64,000 nt of DNA from Sphingomonas vulcanisoli (GCF_011761305.1 NZ_JAAOZC010000004.1:62001-126000); one strand, 5' to 3'. Counted from the stretch's first letter, positions 51,183-61,588 are shown. Notes: generated by a model not told the origin, from the letters alone. Translations and numbers: made by a program.

Positions 51183-52229
51183 ATGCTCGTCGATAGGGCC
51201 AACGTCGCGCCCAAGCTGCTCCACTGGTACGATCGCCACCATCGCACCCTGCCCTGGCGCGCCGCGCCGGGCGAGGCGGCGCCCGATCCCTATCGCGTCT
51301 GGCTGTCCGAGGTGATGCTCCAGCAGACGACCGTCGCGGCGGTGAAGAGCTATTTCGCGGCGTTCACGACGCGCTGGCCGACCGTCGAGGCGCTGGCGGC
51401 GGCCCCGGACGCGGAGGTGATGAGCGCCTGGGCGGGCCTCGGCTATTATGCCCGGGCGCGAAACCTGATCGCCTGCGCGCGCGCCGTAGTGGACGAGCAT
51501 GGCGGCCGATTCCCGAGCGAGGAAGCAGAATTGCGTGCCCTCCCCGGCCTCGGCGCCTACACCGCCGCCGCGATCGCCGCGATCGCTTTCGGCCAACGCG
51601 CAGTGGTGGTCGATGCCAATGTCGAGCGCATCGTCGAGCGCCTGTTCGCCATCGCCGAGCCGCTGCCCAAAGGCCGCACCGCGATCTACGCCGCCACCGC
51701 CAGCATCACGCCCGACGATCACGCTGGCGATTTCGCGCAGGCGATGATGGATTTGGGCTCCTCGCTCTGCGCGCCCCGCAAACCCGCGTGCGCGCTCTGC
51801 CCTTTGTCGGAGGAGTGCGCCGCCTTCCGCGCGGGCGAGCCCGAGCGCTATCCCGTCAAGGCCGCCAAGACCGCCAAGCCCGTGCGGCGCGGATCGATCT
51901 TCTGGCTGGAGGCGGCCGACCGCGTACTGCTCTGCCGCCGCCCGCCCAAGGGGATGCTCGGCGGGATGCGCGCGCTGCCAACCGGGCCGTGGGGCACCGA
52001 GGATCCGGGCCTGACCGATGCCCCGATCGCAGCGGATTGGCGGTTCGTCGGCGCCGGGCGGCACGTTTTCACCCATTTCGCGCTCGATCATAAGGTCTAT
52101 GCGGCACGGATGGAGTCGCAGGATATTGACGGCGAATGGTGGCCGATCGCGGCGATCGAGCAGGCGGGGCTACCCAGCCTGTTCGCGCGGGCGGCGGCGA
52201 TCGGCCTGGCCGCGCGGGAAACGGCATGA
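51183..52229 (+). CDS. mutY: A/G-specific adenine glycosylase MutY
   Basis: 348 residues. Removes adenine mispaired with 8-oxoguanine. Catalytic glutamate in SEVMLQQTTV, helix-hairpin-helix LPGLGAYTAAAIAAIAFGQRAVVVDANVERIV (catalytic aspartate in VDANV), and the 4Fe-4S motif CAPRKPACALCPLSEEC (CX6CX2CX5C). The C-terminal NUDIX-like domain recognises 8-oxoG. It overlaps nudC (ATGA). Confidence 0.97.
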   Translation: MLVDRANVAPKLLHWYDRHHRTLPWRAAPGEAAPDPYRVWLSEVMLQQTTVAAVKSYFAAFTTRWPTVEALAAAPDAEVMSAWAGLGYYARARNLIACARAVVDEHGGRFPSEEAELRALPGLGAYTAAAIAAIAFGQRAVVVDANVERIVERLFAIAEPLPKGRTAIYAATASITPDDHAGDFAQAMMDLGSSLCAPRKPACALCPLSEECAAFRAGEPERYPVKAAKTAKPVRRGSIFWLEAADRVLLCRRPPKGMLGGMRALPTGPWGTEDPGLTDAPIAADWRFVGAGRHVFTHFALDHKVYAARMESQDIDGEWWPIAAIEQAGLPSLFARAAAIGLAARETA

Positions 52230-53101
52230 TCGCGCCCGGCTTCACCGGATCGCCGCTCGATCGCTCCGAACCGATCCGCATCGATCCCGCCGCGGAAATC
52301 GCACTGGCCGCCGCCCCCGGCGCGCTGTTGCTCGATCTCGAAGAGTATATGCCGCGCCTTGCCGATGGCGCGCTCGGCTGGTCGCCCCTGCCAGCGCTGG
52401 CGCCCGAAGAGCGGGTGCTGCTCGGCACCATCGACGGCATCGCGCGCTACGCCCGGATCGACCCCCACGCCAAAGGTGCGCGCCGCTCCCCGGAACTGTT
52501 CGCCCTGCTCACGCAATTGCCCGCAGGCGAAATGGCGACCTACGCCACTGCGCGCAGCCTGCTCGATTGGCACGCGCGCCATCGCTTCTGCGCCAATTGC
52601 GGCGCGGCGTCCCAGCCGATCCGCGCGGGCTGGGCACGCCGGTGCCCGTCCTGCGGCACCGAACATTTCCCGCGCACCGATCCCGTCGTCATCATGCTCG
52701 CAGAACATGGCACGGCGGCCGAGGCGCGCGTGCTCGTCGGCCGCCAGCCGATGTTCGATCCCGGCCGCTATTCGGCACTCGCGGGCTTCCTGGAGGTGGG
52801 CGAGTCGATCGAGGCGGCGGTTGCGCGCGAGCTGTTCGAGGAAGCCGGAGTGGTCGCGGGCGCGATCCGCTATGTCGCGAGCCAGCCCTGGCCCTTCCCC
52901 TCCCAGCTCATGATCGCCTGCATCGCCCAGGTCGCCGACGACACCGTCAAGATCGACCATCACGAGCTGGAGGATGCGATGTGGGTGACGCGCGGGGAGA
53001 TCGCCGCCGCCTTCAATCGTGCCGAAGGCGCGCGCTTCAACCCGCCCGCGCCCCACGCCATTGCTTCGACCTTGCTCAGGGCCTGGGTGGACGGCGCTTA
53101 G
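52226..53101 (+). CDS. nudC: NADH pyrophosphatase NudC
   Basis: 291 residues. It has a zinc ribbon (FCANCGAAS ... [14 protein letters not shown]) and Nudix box [23 protein letters not shown], followed by the NudC signature [14 protein letters not shown]. NudC hydrolyses NAD(H) and removes NAD caps from RNA. The ATG lies in the mutY stop codon, so translation is coupled. Convergent overlap with the MCP gene at the stop codons. Confidence 0.95.
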   Translation: MIAPGFTGSPLDRSEPIRIDPAAEIALAAAPGALLLDLEEYMPRLADGALGWSPLPALAPEERVLLGTIDGIARYARIDPHAKGARRSPELFALLTQLPAGEMATYATARSLLDWHARHRFCANCGAASQPIRAGWARRCPSCGTEHFPRTDPVVIMLAEHGTAAEARVLVGRQPMFDPGRYSALAGFLEVGESIEAAVARELFEEAGVVAGAIRYVASQPWPFPSQLMIACIAQVADDTVKIDHHELEDAMWVTRGEIAAAFNRAEGARFNPPAPHAIASTLLRAWVDGA

Positions 53102-54855
53102 TCCTGCAGTTCGTGCAATTGCCCGAAGAAGTTCGAGAGCAATCCGTCGATCGATTTGGCGCTGCTCTCGACCGTCGCCGCATCGTCCCGCAGCGTGCCC
53201 GCGAGGAGATCGACGCTGCCCGCGATCGCCGCGACATCGGCGACACGGCCGCTGATGATATCCAGATCGGCCGCCGCACCGTTGACATTGCGGCTGATCA
53301 AGCTGCCCTGCACCGCCTGCTCCGCGATTCCGGCAGCAAGCTTCTCGGTGCCCTCCGCTATCGCGGTGATGACCGCGGCGATCTCAGTGAGGCCCTGGTC
53401 GGCGTTGGTCGCGGCAAGCTGCATCTTGCCGATCTGGTCGGCGATATCGCCGGTCGCCTGCGCGGTCTGGCGGGCGAGCGCTTTCACCTCGCTCGCCACC
53501 ACCGCGAACCCCTGCCCCGCCGGTCCGGCCCGCGCGGCCTCGATCGTGGCGTTGAGGGCGAGGAGATTGGTCCGCTTGGCGATGCCGCCGATCAGATCGA
53601 TCACGGTGCCGATGCGCTGGGCATCGTTCTGGACTCGGCGCATATGCCGGGAAAGCGCGCTCGCCTGCGCGGCGGCATCGGCGCTCAGATCGGCCGATCG
53701 CCGCGTGCCCGCGCTGGCATCCCCCAGCACGGTCATGAACTGGTCGGTCGCTGCGGCGATATCGGTCGCACCATCCACCGCGCGCGACACCGCCAACCTG
53801 ACGGCGACCAGATCGCGGTTGACCGCCGCCGAATGCCCGTTGAGGTCCGCCGCGGCGGATGACAGATTGCGCGCCGACAGGCGCAGCTCGGCCAGCGCCT
53901 CGGCGGCGCCGAGCTCCAGCCGATCCGCCGAAGCGCCGAGGCGCGTGCTGCGGCGGCGGCTCGTTTCGTCGGCGGCGCGCTTGCGCTGTTCCTCCTCGCG
54001 CTCCCGCAGTATTTCCGCTTTGAGCAGATCGGCGCGCTCGGCCTGCAGCGCCTCACGTTCCACCGCCGCCGCGCGAAAGACCTCGATCGCCCGCGCCATG
54101 CGGCCGATCTCGTCGCGGCGATCGGCATGCGGTGTGCGGCCCTCGGTGTCTCCGCCCGCCAGCCGCTCCATGGCGCGTTCGATATCCGCCAGCGGCCGGG
54201 CGATCGTCCGCCGCACGATGAACACTGTGGCCGAGGCGGCGAGCGCAAAGAGCGTCAGGCTCGCCAATCCCTCAATGATGAGTGTCTGCCGCTCAAGGTG
54301 CGCGGCATCGCTCAGCCGCGCGGCAACGATGCCCTCCTGATCGTCGATCAGCGCATCTGCGATGGCCGATGCCGCGCGCTCGGCCGGGCGCACTTGAAGG
54401 CGGAACATCGTCAGGGCAGCGGCCCGATCGCCGCGCTGCGCCAGAGCCGCCGCGGCCGCCAGCCGATCGAGCACGGCGCGCTGATCTGCGAAGAAAGGCG
54501 CGCGGCGGTCGCCGCCGTCGAACCGCGGATTACGGGCGAGAGCCATCAGCGTCGCGCGCATCTTGGCCGAACGCGACACGAATTTGGCGTGGATGATGCC
54601 GATTTCCTTGGCGTCCCGCTCCAGAGCCAGATTGAGCGTATCGCGCTGGAGCGAGCGGCTGAGCGAACGCGCCTCGATCAAATCGATGCGGATTTCCTGC
54701 GTCTGCTCGACGGCGCCGTGCGCGCGAAAGATGCGTTGGCGCGCGCCGAGGCCGACGAGCGCCAGCAGGCACACCATGCCCAGCATGACGACCACGGGGA
54801 GCAACATCCGCGCGACCATGCTGCGGGACCAGATCGAGAAAGGAGGCGTGACCAT
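53098..54855 (-). CDS. Methyl-accepting chemotaxis-type protein
   Basis: 585 residues. TM1 ([22 protein letters not shown]), a helical periplasmic domain with many arginines, TM2 ([23 protein letters not shown]), a HAMP domain ([41 protein letters not shown]) and an MCP tip [37 protein letters not shown]. No chemotaxis genes are nearby. Ligand unknown. ATG at 54855. Confidence 0.92.
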   Translation of the reverse strand: MVTPPFSIWSRSMVARMLLPVVVMLGMVCLLALVGLGARQRIFRAHGAVEQTQEIRIDLIEARSLSRSLQRDTLNLALERDAKEIGIIHAKFVSRSAKMRATLMALARNPRFDGGDRRAPFFADQRAVLDRLAAAAALAQRGDRAAALTMFRLQVRPAERAASAIADALIDDQEGIVAARLSDAAHLERQTLIIEGLASLTLFALAASATVFIVRRTIARPLADIERAMERLAGGDTEGRTPHADRRDEIGRMARAIEVFRAAAVEREALQAERADLLKAEILREREEEQRKRAADETSRRRSTRLGASADRLELGAAEALAELRLSARNLSSAAADLNGHSAAVNRDLVAVRLAVSRAVDGATDIAAATDQFMTVLGDASAGTRRSADLSADAAAQASALSRHMRRVQNDAQRIGTVIDLIGGIAKRTNLLALNATIEAARAGPAGQGFAVVASEVKALARQTAQATGDIADQIGKMQLAATNADQGLTEIAAVITAIAEGTEKLAAGIAEQAVQGSLISRNVNGAAADLDIISGRVADVAAIAGSVDLLAGTLRDDAATVESSAKSIDGLLSNFFGQLHELQD

Positions 54856-54915
54856 AAGCCGCCGCCTAGAGCGGCGATCTTAACGCTATGTGACAGATTC
54901 GCGCCAATTTTTCGC

Positions 54916-54944
54916 TTGACAAATGAGAACATATGTGGTACATC
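54916..54944 (+). promoter_or_regulatory. Possible SOS (LexA)-type promoter
   Basis: TTGACA (54916-54921) is followed after 17 bases by TACATC as a weak -10. The spacer holds GAAC-N7-GTAC (54927-54941), one mismatch from the alphaproteobacterial LexA box GAAC-N7-GAAC. It points into a + strand frame starting at 54933/54951 that encodes a hydrophobic segment but then runs antisense through pheA. Confidence 0.4.
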
Positions 54945-55043
54945 TTCCACATGCTCATCGCTTCGATTCTTTGCGTCGCGCTGCTTCTCGCATGGGTGAG
55001 CACGCTCCCCGCCGCAAGCCTCAACTTCCTCAACTTCGCGCGT

Positions 55044-55931
55044 TCAGCTGCGCGGCCGCTCCTGCGGGTAGGTGCCGAGCACGCGCACCCATTTGGTGTG
55101 GAATTCCAGCTCGGCAAACGCCTGCTTCAGGTCGTCATCGGCCAGCGATCCTTCGACATCGCAGTAAAAGCCGGTCGCCGCGAAGCTCGCGCCCTGCTGG
55201 TAGCTTTCGAGCTTGGTCATGTTGATGCCGTTGGTGGCGAAGCTGCCGAGCGCCTTGTAGAGCGCGGCGGGGACGTTCTTCACCTCGAAGGTGAAGCTCG
55301 TCATCGTCGGCCCGCCGCTTGCGATCGGCTGCGCCTCGCGCGCCAGGATCACGAAGCGCGTGGTATTGTCGTCCGAATCCTCGAGGCCTTCGCCCAATAT
55401 CTGCAGGCCGTAGAGCTCGGCCGCCAGCCGCGGCGCGATTGCGCCCACCGCCGGATTGCCGAGTTCGGCCACCGCCGCCGCCGCGCCCGCGGTATCGCTG
55501 TCCACCACCGGCTTGATGCCGTGCGCGCGCAGCCAGTGGCGGCATTGGCCGAGCGCCTGGGGATGGCTCATCGCCTCGGCGATCTCCGCACCGCCCAGCC
55601 CCATCAGGCAGTAGCGGATCGGCATGAAATGTTCGCCGACGATGGTCAGCCCGCTTTCGGGCAGCAGGAAGTGGATATCGGCGACGCGGCCGTGCAGCGA
55701 ATTTTCGATCGGGATCATCGCGCGGCCCGCGCGGCCGTCGTTCACCGCATCCAGTGCATCCTCGAAGCTGTAGCAGGGCAAGGGCGCAGCGCCGGGAAAC
55801 ACCGTGTTCGCGGCGATATGCGAATTGCACCCCGGCGCACCCTGAAAGGCGACCGCCTCGAATGGGCGTTCCGCGGCGGCGGCGGTGAGCGCAGCGACCA
55901 TTTCGCGCGCGGGGGCGGGATAACTTTCCAT
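55044..55931 (-). CDS. pheA: Prephenate dehydratase
   Basis: 295 residues. Converts prephenate to phenylpyruvate in phenylalanine synthesis. Prephenate-binding motifs: VAFQGAPGCNSHIAA, IPIENSLHGRV, SDTAGAAAAVAE, and the catalytic threonine/TRF motif in DNTTRFVIL. The C-terminal ACT domain (SFTFEVKNVPAALYKALGSFATNGINMTKLESY) gives phenylalanine feedback. There is no chorismate mutase domain. ATG at 55931 chosen since it starts the homologous region. It is divergent from the cytochrome gene. Confidence 0.95.
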   Translation of the reverse strand: MESYPAPAREMVAALTAAAAERPFEAVAFQGAPGCNSHIAANTVFPGAAPLPCYSFEDALDAVNDGRAGRAMIPIENSLHGRVADIHFLLPESGLTIVGEHFMPIRYCLMGLGGAEIAEAMSHPQALGQCRHWLRAHGIKPVVDSDTAGAAAAVAELGNPAVGAIAPRLAAELYGLQILGEGLEDSDDNTTRFVILAREAQPIASGGPTMTSFTFEVKNVPAALYKALGSFATNGINMTKLESYQQGASFAATGFYCDVEGSLADDDLKQAFAELEFHTKWVRVLGTYPQERPRS

Positions 55932-56041
55932 GGGTGCGCGCCGCTTAGAAGCCGAACGGCCCTCGGGCAACCTTGCAGGCGGCAAATCGGCTGACTAAAG
56001 CGGCCCCGAATCTCCGAGATATCTTCGATTAAAGGGCGGGC

Positions 56042-56767
56042 ATGAACGATCGGTCGAACACGATTGCGGGCTGGGTTTTGGCGGGCGGTATCGTCGCGCT
56101 GGCCACGACGATCATCACCGGCGAATATTTCAAGGCCGAGCGCCCCGAGAAGATGGGCTATGAGGTGACCGGCGTGGAAGCCGAGGCCGGCGCCACCGCC
56201 GTCGCCGAAAAGCCCTTTGCTTTCTACATGGCCTCTGGCGACGCCCAAAAGGGCGCGGACGTCTTCAAGAAGTGCACCGCCTGCCACAATGCCGATAAGG
56301 GCGGCGCCAATGCGCTCGGCCCGAATCTCTATGGCGTGGTCGGTGACGAAGTGGCCGCGGGCCGCGGCGGCTTCGCTTTCTCGGATGCGCTCAAGTCCAA
56401 GGGCGGCAAGTGGGACTTCGACAAGCTCAATGAGTGGCTGACCAATCCCAAGGGCTATGCGCCGGGCACCAAGATGACCTTCGCGGGCCTTTCCAAGCCC
56501 GAGGATCGCGCGAACGTCATCGCGTATCTGAATACTCAGGGCGATCATCCCCTGCCGCTGCCGACCAAGCCCGCCGAGGGCGCCGGCGCCGCCGCGCCGA
56601 CATCGGGCGCCGAGCCGGCTCCGACCGGCGCCAACCAGGAAGGCGCGGTCAAGGCGGGCAACGTCCCCGTGCAGACCGAGGCCAATGCCAAGAAACAGCC
56701 CGAAGGCAATATCGCGGGCGATGCGGCACCGGCGACATCGGGCTCGGCGGCCGCCAAGAAGGATTGA
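56042..56767 (+). CDS. Membrane-anchored cytochrome c, CycM-like
   Basis: 241 residues. An uncleaved N-terminal helix (IAGWVLAGGIVALATTIITG, about 9-28) holds a class I cytochrome c in the periplasm. The haem motif is CTACH (78-82), and the axial methionine is in PGTKMTFAGL (M145). Residues 165-241 are a Pro/Ala-rich disordered tail. It would shuttle electrons from the bc1 complex to terminal oxidases. Confidence 0.93.
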   Translation: MNDRSNTIAGWVLAGGIVALATTIITGEYFKAERPEKMGYEVTGVEAEAGATAVAEKPFAFYMASGDAQKGADVFKKCTACHNADKGGANALGPNLYGVVGDEVAAGRGGFAFSDALKSKGGKWDFDKLNEWLTNPKGYAPGTKMTFAGLSKPEDRANVIAYLNTQGDHPLPLPTKPAEGAGAAAPTSGAEPAPTGANQEGAVKAGNVPVQTEANAKKQPEGNIAGDAAPATSGSAAAKKD

Positions 56768-56770
56768 CCT

Positions 56771-56960
56771 GACTCCCCTCCCTGCAAGGAAGGGGTTGGG
56801 GGTGGGTTGCCACCCGCGCGACGATCGCGTCGGCGGGTTCGCCCTCTCCAAGGTTCATTTCAAAAGCGAAGCACTGGCCGCGTTAGGTTCGGTGCATAAA
56901 CAGCCACGGCATCGCGTGTTGCGACCCACCCCCAACCCCGCCCTTGCAGGGAGGGGAGTC
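56771..56960. repeat. Long inverted repeat with about 110-bp centre
   Basis: Arms of about 40 bp, 56771-56810 and 56921-56960, share GACTCCCCTCCCTGCAAGG and its inverse. The centre has no convincing gene. It fills the gap between the cytochrome gene and the convergent LOG-family gene. The size and arms fit a miniature mobile element. Confidence 0.75.
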
Positions 56961-56983
56961 GGAAGGAGGGGGGTCGTGTCAGC

Positions 56984-57883
56984 TTACTTCTTCTCGCCGC
57001 GGCCCTTGCGCCACTGCTTCTCACTGTAGCGCTGATAATAATCCTGGACGTGCTGCCAGCCTTCCTCGGCGGTCTCGACGAAGCGGAACAGGTCCATGTC
57101 CTGCGGCGCGACGACGCCTTCGTCGACCAGCGCCTCGAAATTGACGACCTTGTCCCAGAACTCCCTGCCGTAGAGCAGGATCGGCAGCATCGCCATCTTG
57201 CCGGTCTGGATCAGGGTCAGCAGCTCGAAAAATTCATCGAATGTGCCGAAGCCGCCCGGAAACACCGCGACCGCGCGGGCACGGAGCAGGAAGTGCATCT
57301 TCCGCAGCGCGAAATAGTGGAAGTTGAAGCTCAGGTGCGGCGTCACATAATCGTTCGGCGCCTGCTCGAACGGCAGCACGATATTGAGCCCGATCGTCTC
57401 CGCGCCGACATCGCGTGCGCCGCGATTGGCGGCTTCCATGATCGAAGGGCCGCCGCCCGAGCAGACCACGAACTGCCGCTTGCCATCCTCCGATACCGGC
57501 GCGCCGCTGGCCAACTGCGCCAGCTCGCGCGCCACCTGATAATAATGTGATTTGGCCTTGAGCCGCTCGGCAATCTTCTTCTGCGTCTCGGTCGCCGCCG
57601 CCGCGACCATCGCATCGGCATTCTCGGGCGGTGGAATGCGCGCCGAACCATACATCACGAAGGTCGATCCGATCCCCGCTTCTTCCAGCAACAGCTCGGG
57701 CTTCAAAAGCTCCAGCTGGAAGCGCACCGGGCGAAGATCGTCGCGCAGCAGGAAGTCCCGATCATCATAGGCCAGGCGATAGGCCGGGTCCGCGGTCTGC
57801 GGCAGCAGCTTCGCCTGGTTGGCGGCGGCGGCATCATCCTTGGCCTTGGGGAACACCCGCTCGGGGATTTCTTGCTTCTTCAT
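56984..57883 (-). CDS. LOG-family (lysine-decarboxylase-like) nucleotide hydrolase
   Basis: 299 residues. LOG signature PGGFGTFDEFFELLTLIQTGK plus GGGPSIMEAANRGA. These enzymes are related to cytokinin-activating LOG phosphoribohydrolases and AMP-nucleosidase-like proteins (TIGR00730 group). The N-terminal about 60 residues are an extension of the longer LOG subtype. No link to hormone synthesis can be seen here. Confidence 0.9.
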   Translation of the reverse strand: MKKQEIPERVFPKAKDDAAAANQAKLLPQTADPAYRLAYDDRDFLLRDDLRPVRFQLELLKPELLLEEAGIGSTFVMYGSARIPPPENADAMVAAAATETQKKIAERLKAKSHYYQVARELAQLASGAPVSEDGKRQFVVCSGGGPSIMEAANRGARDVGAETIGLNIVLPFEQAPNDYVTPHLSFNFHYFALRKMHFLLRARAVAVFPGGFGTFDEFFELLTLIQTGKMAMLPILLYGREFWDKVVNFEALVDEGVVAPQDMDLFRFVETAEEGWQHVQDYYQRYSEKQWRKGRGEKK

Positions 57884-57916
57884 CTCAACGTCTCGGTTCG
57901 GGCAAAGCGGGCGCGC

Positions 57917-58561
57917 TTAGCGGCATAAATGCCCCTTGCCCATGTCAAAATGGAGATGGTCATGGTGGTAGGCGTTGTAATCGGGGCTGAGCACGGTGAC
58001 GAAGCGGCGGCAGGCCGCATCGCGGACCTGGCGGAGGAAGGCGCGGCTGTCCGCATCCGGTCCGTTCCAATCCTTGGCGATGGTGATCCGGCGCCCATCG
58101 GCCAACACAAAACCGGCGATATCGACGGCATTGGCCTGGGCATGTTCGGACAATTTGTTGCCCGCTATGCCGTTGATCGGGCGGCAGGCGAAGCTGCCGA
58201 AACTCTCGATCTTCACGACATAGCCGCCCAGCCGATCGTGCGCGGCGGATTGGACCGCCTGCGTCACCCATTGGGTCAGCGCCAGCGCCGTGCCGCATTT
58301 CACCGCGCCGAGATTGGTGACCGGAATACCGATCGCCACCAGCTTGAGCGCATGGGTGGCCGAGCAGCCGTTATGATAATCCTTGTCGGGCAGAATTTGA
58401 TATTTGGCGCCGAGCGCGCTCATGTCGAACTGGCATTTGCGGAAGGCGGCGGGGGTGTCCTCGGGCGGCGCGATCCCCAGCGCGGGACGGCGATGTGGCG
58501 ATCCGCCGCAGGCGGCGAGCAGCAGCGCCAATGCCATCGCCACGATCCCGCGCACCTTCAT
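57917..58561 (-). CDS. Extensin-like domain lipoprotein
   Basis: About 214 residues. Lipoprotein signal MKVRGIVAMALALLLAAC. The domain has several cysteines and the motif run NKLSEHAQANAVDIAGFVLADGRRITIAKDWNG ... HHDHLHFDMG. This His/Asp pattern (SEHAxGxAxDI and HxDHLH) resembles metal-dependent D-Ala-D-Ala-type peptidases and is annotated as the extensin C-terminus-like domain. Probably a cell-wall enzyme. ATG at 58561 starts the signal peptide. Confidence 0.85.
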   Translation of the reverse strand: MKVRGIVAMALALLLAACGGSPHRRPALGIAPPEDTPAAFRKCQFDMSALGAKYQILPDKDYHNGCSATHALKLVAIGIPVTNLGAVKCGTALALTQWVTQAVQSAAHDRLGGYVVKIESFGSFACRPINGIAGNKLSEHAQANAVDIAGFVLADGRRITIAKDWNGPDADSRAFLRQVRDAACRRFVTVLSPDYNAYHHDHLHFDMGKGHLCR

Positions 58562-58687
58562 GCGGCAATGGTGGACGGCCACGCAGCCCGCCGCAAGCGG
58601 GTTGACCGCGTTTCGGCGCATCCCTAGGGCCGTCGACGGGCCACGCGGTCCCAACGCCGCGCGCGCTCTCTGTGAGGAGAGACTGAC

Positions 58688-59887
58688 ATGACTGACACTG
58701 CCCCCGCGGCGGCGAATCGCGCCGACGCGATTCGTGAGGCTCCGGCGAAACCCGCCACCAAGCCCGCCCGCCCCTTCTTCTCATCCGGCCCCTGCGCCAA
58801 GCCGCCCGGCTGGCATGCCGATGGCCTCGCCACCGGATCCTTGGGCCGTTCGCACCGCTCCAAGCTCGGCAAGAGCCGGATCGTCCATGCGATGGACGTC
58901 ACCCGCCGCATCCTCAAGCTCCCCGCCACGCACCGCCTCGGCATCGTCCCCGGATCGGACACCGGCGCGGTCGAGATGGCACTGTGGTCGATGCTGGGCG
59001 CGCGCCCGGCGACGATGATGGCTTGGGAGAGCTTCGGTGAGGGCTGGGTCACCGACGTCGTCAAGCAGCTCAAGATCGACGCCAAGGTCGTCAAATCCGG
59101 CTATGGCGAATTGCCCGATCTCGCCGCCACCGATTGGTCGACCGACTTGGTCTTTACCTGGAACGGCACCACTTCGGGCGTGCGCGTGCCGAATGGCGAC
59201 TGGATCCCCGATGATCGCCAGGGCCTGTCGATCTGCGACGCCACCTCGGGCGTGTTCGCGGCCGATCTGCCGTGGGACAAGCTCGATGTCGTCACCTTCT
59301 CGTGGCAGAAAGTGCTGGGCGGCGAAGGCGCGCATGGCGTGCTGATCCTCGGGCCGCGCGCAGTTGAGCGGCTGGAAAGCTATGTGCCGGCCTGGCCGCT
59401 GCCCAAGATCTTCCGCATGACCAAAGGCGGCAAGCTGATCGAAGGCATCTTCAAGGGCGAGACGATCAACACCCCCTCGATGCTCGCAGTCGAGGACGTG
59501 ATCTGGAGCCTGGAATGGGCGCTGGGTCAGGGCGGGCTCTATGGCCTGATCGATCGCGCCGACGCCAATGCCGCCGCGCTCGACGCCTGGGTGCAGGCGA
59601 CCGACTGGATCGAGCATCTCGCGGTCGATCCGGCGACTCGTTCGAACACCAGCGTCTGCCTCAAGTTCGCGCCGTATGTCGTGGAGGGCCTCGACGAGGA
59701 AGCCCAGCTCGCGCTGGTCAAAAAGATCGCCGCGCTGCTCGAGGCCGAAGACGCCGCTTATGACGTCGCCGGTTATCGCGATGCCCCGCCGGGCCTGCGC
59801 ATCTGGTGCGGCGCGACGGTCGACACCGCTGATATCGAGGCGCTCGGCCCCTGGCTCGACTGGGCCTTCCACACGGCCAGAGCTTAA
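58688..59887 (+). CDS. serC: Phosphoserine aminotransferase
   Basis: 399 residues. Converts 3-phosphohydroxypyruvate to phosphoserine. PSAT fold with [35 protein letters not shown], the PLP lysine in [14 protein letters not shown], and [12 protein letters not shown]. It is the alphaproteobacterial/archaeal type (longer than the enterobacterial one). It is followed by serA across a repeat, so the serine pathway is one locus. The ribosome-binding site GAGGAG is 10 bases upstream. Confidence 0.96.
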   Translation: MTDTAPAAANRADAIREAPAKPATKPARPFFSSGPCAKPPGWHADGLATGSLGRSHRSKLGKSRIVHAMDVTRRILKLPATHRLGIVPGSDTGAVEMALWSMLGARPATMMAWESFGEGWVTDVVKQLKIDAKVVKSGYGELPDLAATDWSTDLVFTWNGTTSGVRVPNGDWIPDDRQGLSICDATSGVFAADLPWDKLDVVTFSWQKVLGGEGAHGVLILGPRAVERLESYVPAWPLPKIFRMTKGGKLIEGIFKGETINTPSMLAVEDVIWSLEWALGQGGLYGLIDRADANAAALDAWVQATDWIEHLAVDPATRSNTSVCLKFAPYVVEGLDEEAQLALVKKIAALLEAEDAAYDVAGYRDAPPGLRIWCGATVDTADIEALGPWLDWAFHTARA

Positions 59888-60000
59888 GCCCTCTCCCCCT
59901 TGGGGAGAGGGTTGGGAGAGGGGGCGAGCGCATGCGAGCCCCTGTCCTCCCGTTTCCGACTCCCCCTCTCCCCGACCCTCTCCCCAAAGGGGAGAGGGAG
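59888..60000. repeat. Palindromic repeat pair between serC and serA
   Basis: Hairpins CCTCTCCCCC ... GGGGAGAGG (59889-59910) and CCCTCTCCCCAAAGGGGAGAGGG (59976-59998) with a spacer that is itself partly inverted. Same family as those at 43.8 kb, 61.6 kb and 62.0 kb. Confidence 0.8.
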
Positions 60001-60013
60001 ATTAGGAACCGAT

Positions 60014-61588
60014 ATGCCCAAAGTCCTCATTTCCGATGCCATGGATCCCCGCGCCGCCCAGATCTTCCGCGAACGCGGGCTGGAGGTCGACGAGATTACC
60101 GGCAAGACCAAGGATGAGCTGATCGCCATCATCGGCGATTATGACGGCCTCGCCATCCGCTCCTCGACCAAGGTCACCAAGGAGGTGCTCGCCGCGGCGA
60201 CCAACCTCAAGGTGGTCGGCCGCGCCGGCATCGGTGTCGATAACGTCGATATCCCCGCCGCGAGCGCGCAGGGCGTGGTGGTGATGAACACCCCGTTCGG
60301 CAATTCGATCACCACCGCGGAACATGCCATCGCTTTGATGTTCGCGCTCGCCCGCGATCTGCCCGAGGCGGACAAATCCACCCAGGCCGGCAAGTGGGAG
60401 AAGAACCGCTTCATGGGCGTCGAGGTGACGGGCAAGACGCTCGGCCTGATCGGCGCGGGCAATATCGGCTCGATCGTCGCCGATCGTGCGCTGGGCCTCA
60501 AGATGAAGGTCGTCGCCTACGATCCCTTCCTAACGCCCGAGCGCGCTGTGGAGATGGGCGTCGAGAAAGCGACGCTCGACGAGCTGCTTGCCAAGGCCGA
60601 TTTCATCACGCTGCACACGCCGCTCACCGACAGCACGCGCAACATCCTTTCCGCCGAGAATCTCGCCAAGACCAAGAAGGGCGTGCGGATCATCAATTGC
60701 GCGCGCGGTGGGCTGATCGACGAGGCAGCGCTCAAGGCGGCACTCGACAGCGGCCATGTCGCGGGCGCGGCGCTCGATGTGTTCGTGACAGAACCGGCCA
60801 AGGAATCGCCCCTGTTCGGCACACCGGGCTTCATCTCGACCCCGCACCTCGGCGCATCGACCAACGAGGCGCAGGTCAATGTCGCGATCCAGGTCGCCGA
60901 GCAGATGGCCGATTATCTGATGACCGGCGGCGTCACCAACGGCCTCAACGTGCCTTCGCTCTCCGCCGAGGATGCGCCCAAGGTGAAGCCCTATCTGGCG
61001 CTTGCCGAAAAGCTCGGCAGCCTCGTCGGCCAGCTGGCGCACGACAATCTCACCAAGATCGCGGTCGAGCTCGAAGGCGCCGCCGCGGAGCTCAACAGCA
61101 AGCCGATCACCGGCGCGGTGCTGGCCGGGCTGATGCGCGTCTATTCGGACACGGTGAACATGGTCAACGCTCCGTTCCTAGCCAAGGAGCGCGGCCTCGA
61201 AGTGCGCGAGGTCCGCAACGACCGCGAGGGCGATTACCACACGCTGATCCGCGTCTCGGTGCAGACCGCGCAGGGTGAACGTTCGGTAGCGGGCACTTTG
61301 TTCGCCAACAAGGAGCCCCGACTGGTCGAAATCTTCGGCATCAAGGTGGAGGCCGATCTCGATGGCCAGATGCTGTATGTCGTCAACGAAGACGCGCCGG
61401 GCTTCATCGGCCGCCTCGGCACCACGCTGGGCGAGGCGGGCGTCAACATCGGCACCTTCCACCTCGGCCGCCGCGCGGCGGGCGGCGAGGCAGTGCTGCT
61501 GCTCTCGGTCGATCAATCGGTGAAACCGACGCTCGACAAGGTTCAGGCGCTGCCTGGCGTGAAGACGGTGAAGGCGCTGAGCTTCTAA
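60014..61588 (+). CDS. serA: D-3-phosphoglycerate dehydrogenase
   Basis: 524 residues. First step of serine synthesis from 3-phosphoglycerate. The NAD-binding core has GLIGAGNIGSIVADRALG, the catalytic arginine/glutamate/histidine set INCARGGLID ... DVFVTEPAKESPLF ... STPHLGASTNEAQ. It is followed by an intervening (ASB) domain and C-terminal ACT domain (MLYVVNEDAPGFIGRLGTTLGEAGVNI). ATG at 60014 with AGGA 6 bases upstream. Confidence 0.97.
   Translation: MPKVLISDAMDPRAAQIFRERGLEVDEITGKTKDELIAIIGDYDGLAIRSSTKVTKEVLAAATNLKVVGRAGIGVDNVDIPAASAQGVVVMNTPFGNSITTAEHAIALMFALARDLPEADKSTQAGKWEKNRFMGVEVTGKTLGLIGAGNIGSIVADRALGLKMKVVAYDPFLTPERAVEMGVEKATLDELLAKADFITLHTPLTDSTRNILSAENLAKTKKGVRIINCARGGLIDEAALKAALDSGHVAGAALDVFVTEPAKESPLFGTPGFISTPHLGASTNEAQVNVAIQVAEQMADYLMTGGVTNGLNVPSLSAEDAPKVKPYLALAEKLGSLVGQLAHDNLTKIAVELEGAAAELNSKPITGAVLAGLMRVYSDTVNMVNAPFLAKERGLEVREVRNDREGDYHTLIRVSVQTAQGERSVAGTLFANKEPRLVEIFGIKVEADLDGQMLYVVNEDAPGFIGRLGTTLGEAGVNIGTFHLGRRAAGGEAVLLLSVDQSVKPTLDKVQALPGVKTVKALSF

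Noticed and set aside
54933-55994. A 353-codon + strand gene across pheA
   Set aside because: Only the first 30 codons look protein-like; the rest is antisense of pheA. Kept only as a low-interest note about the promoter.
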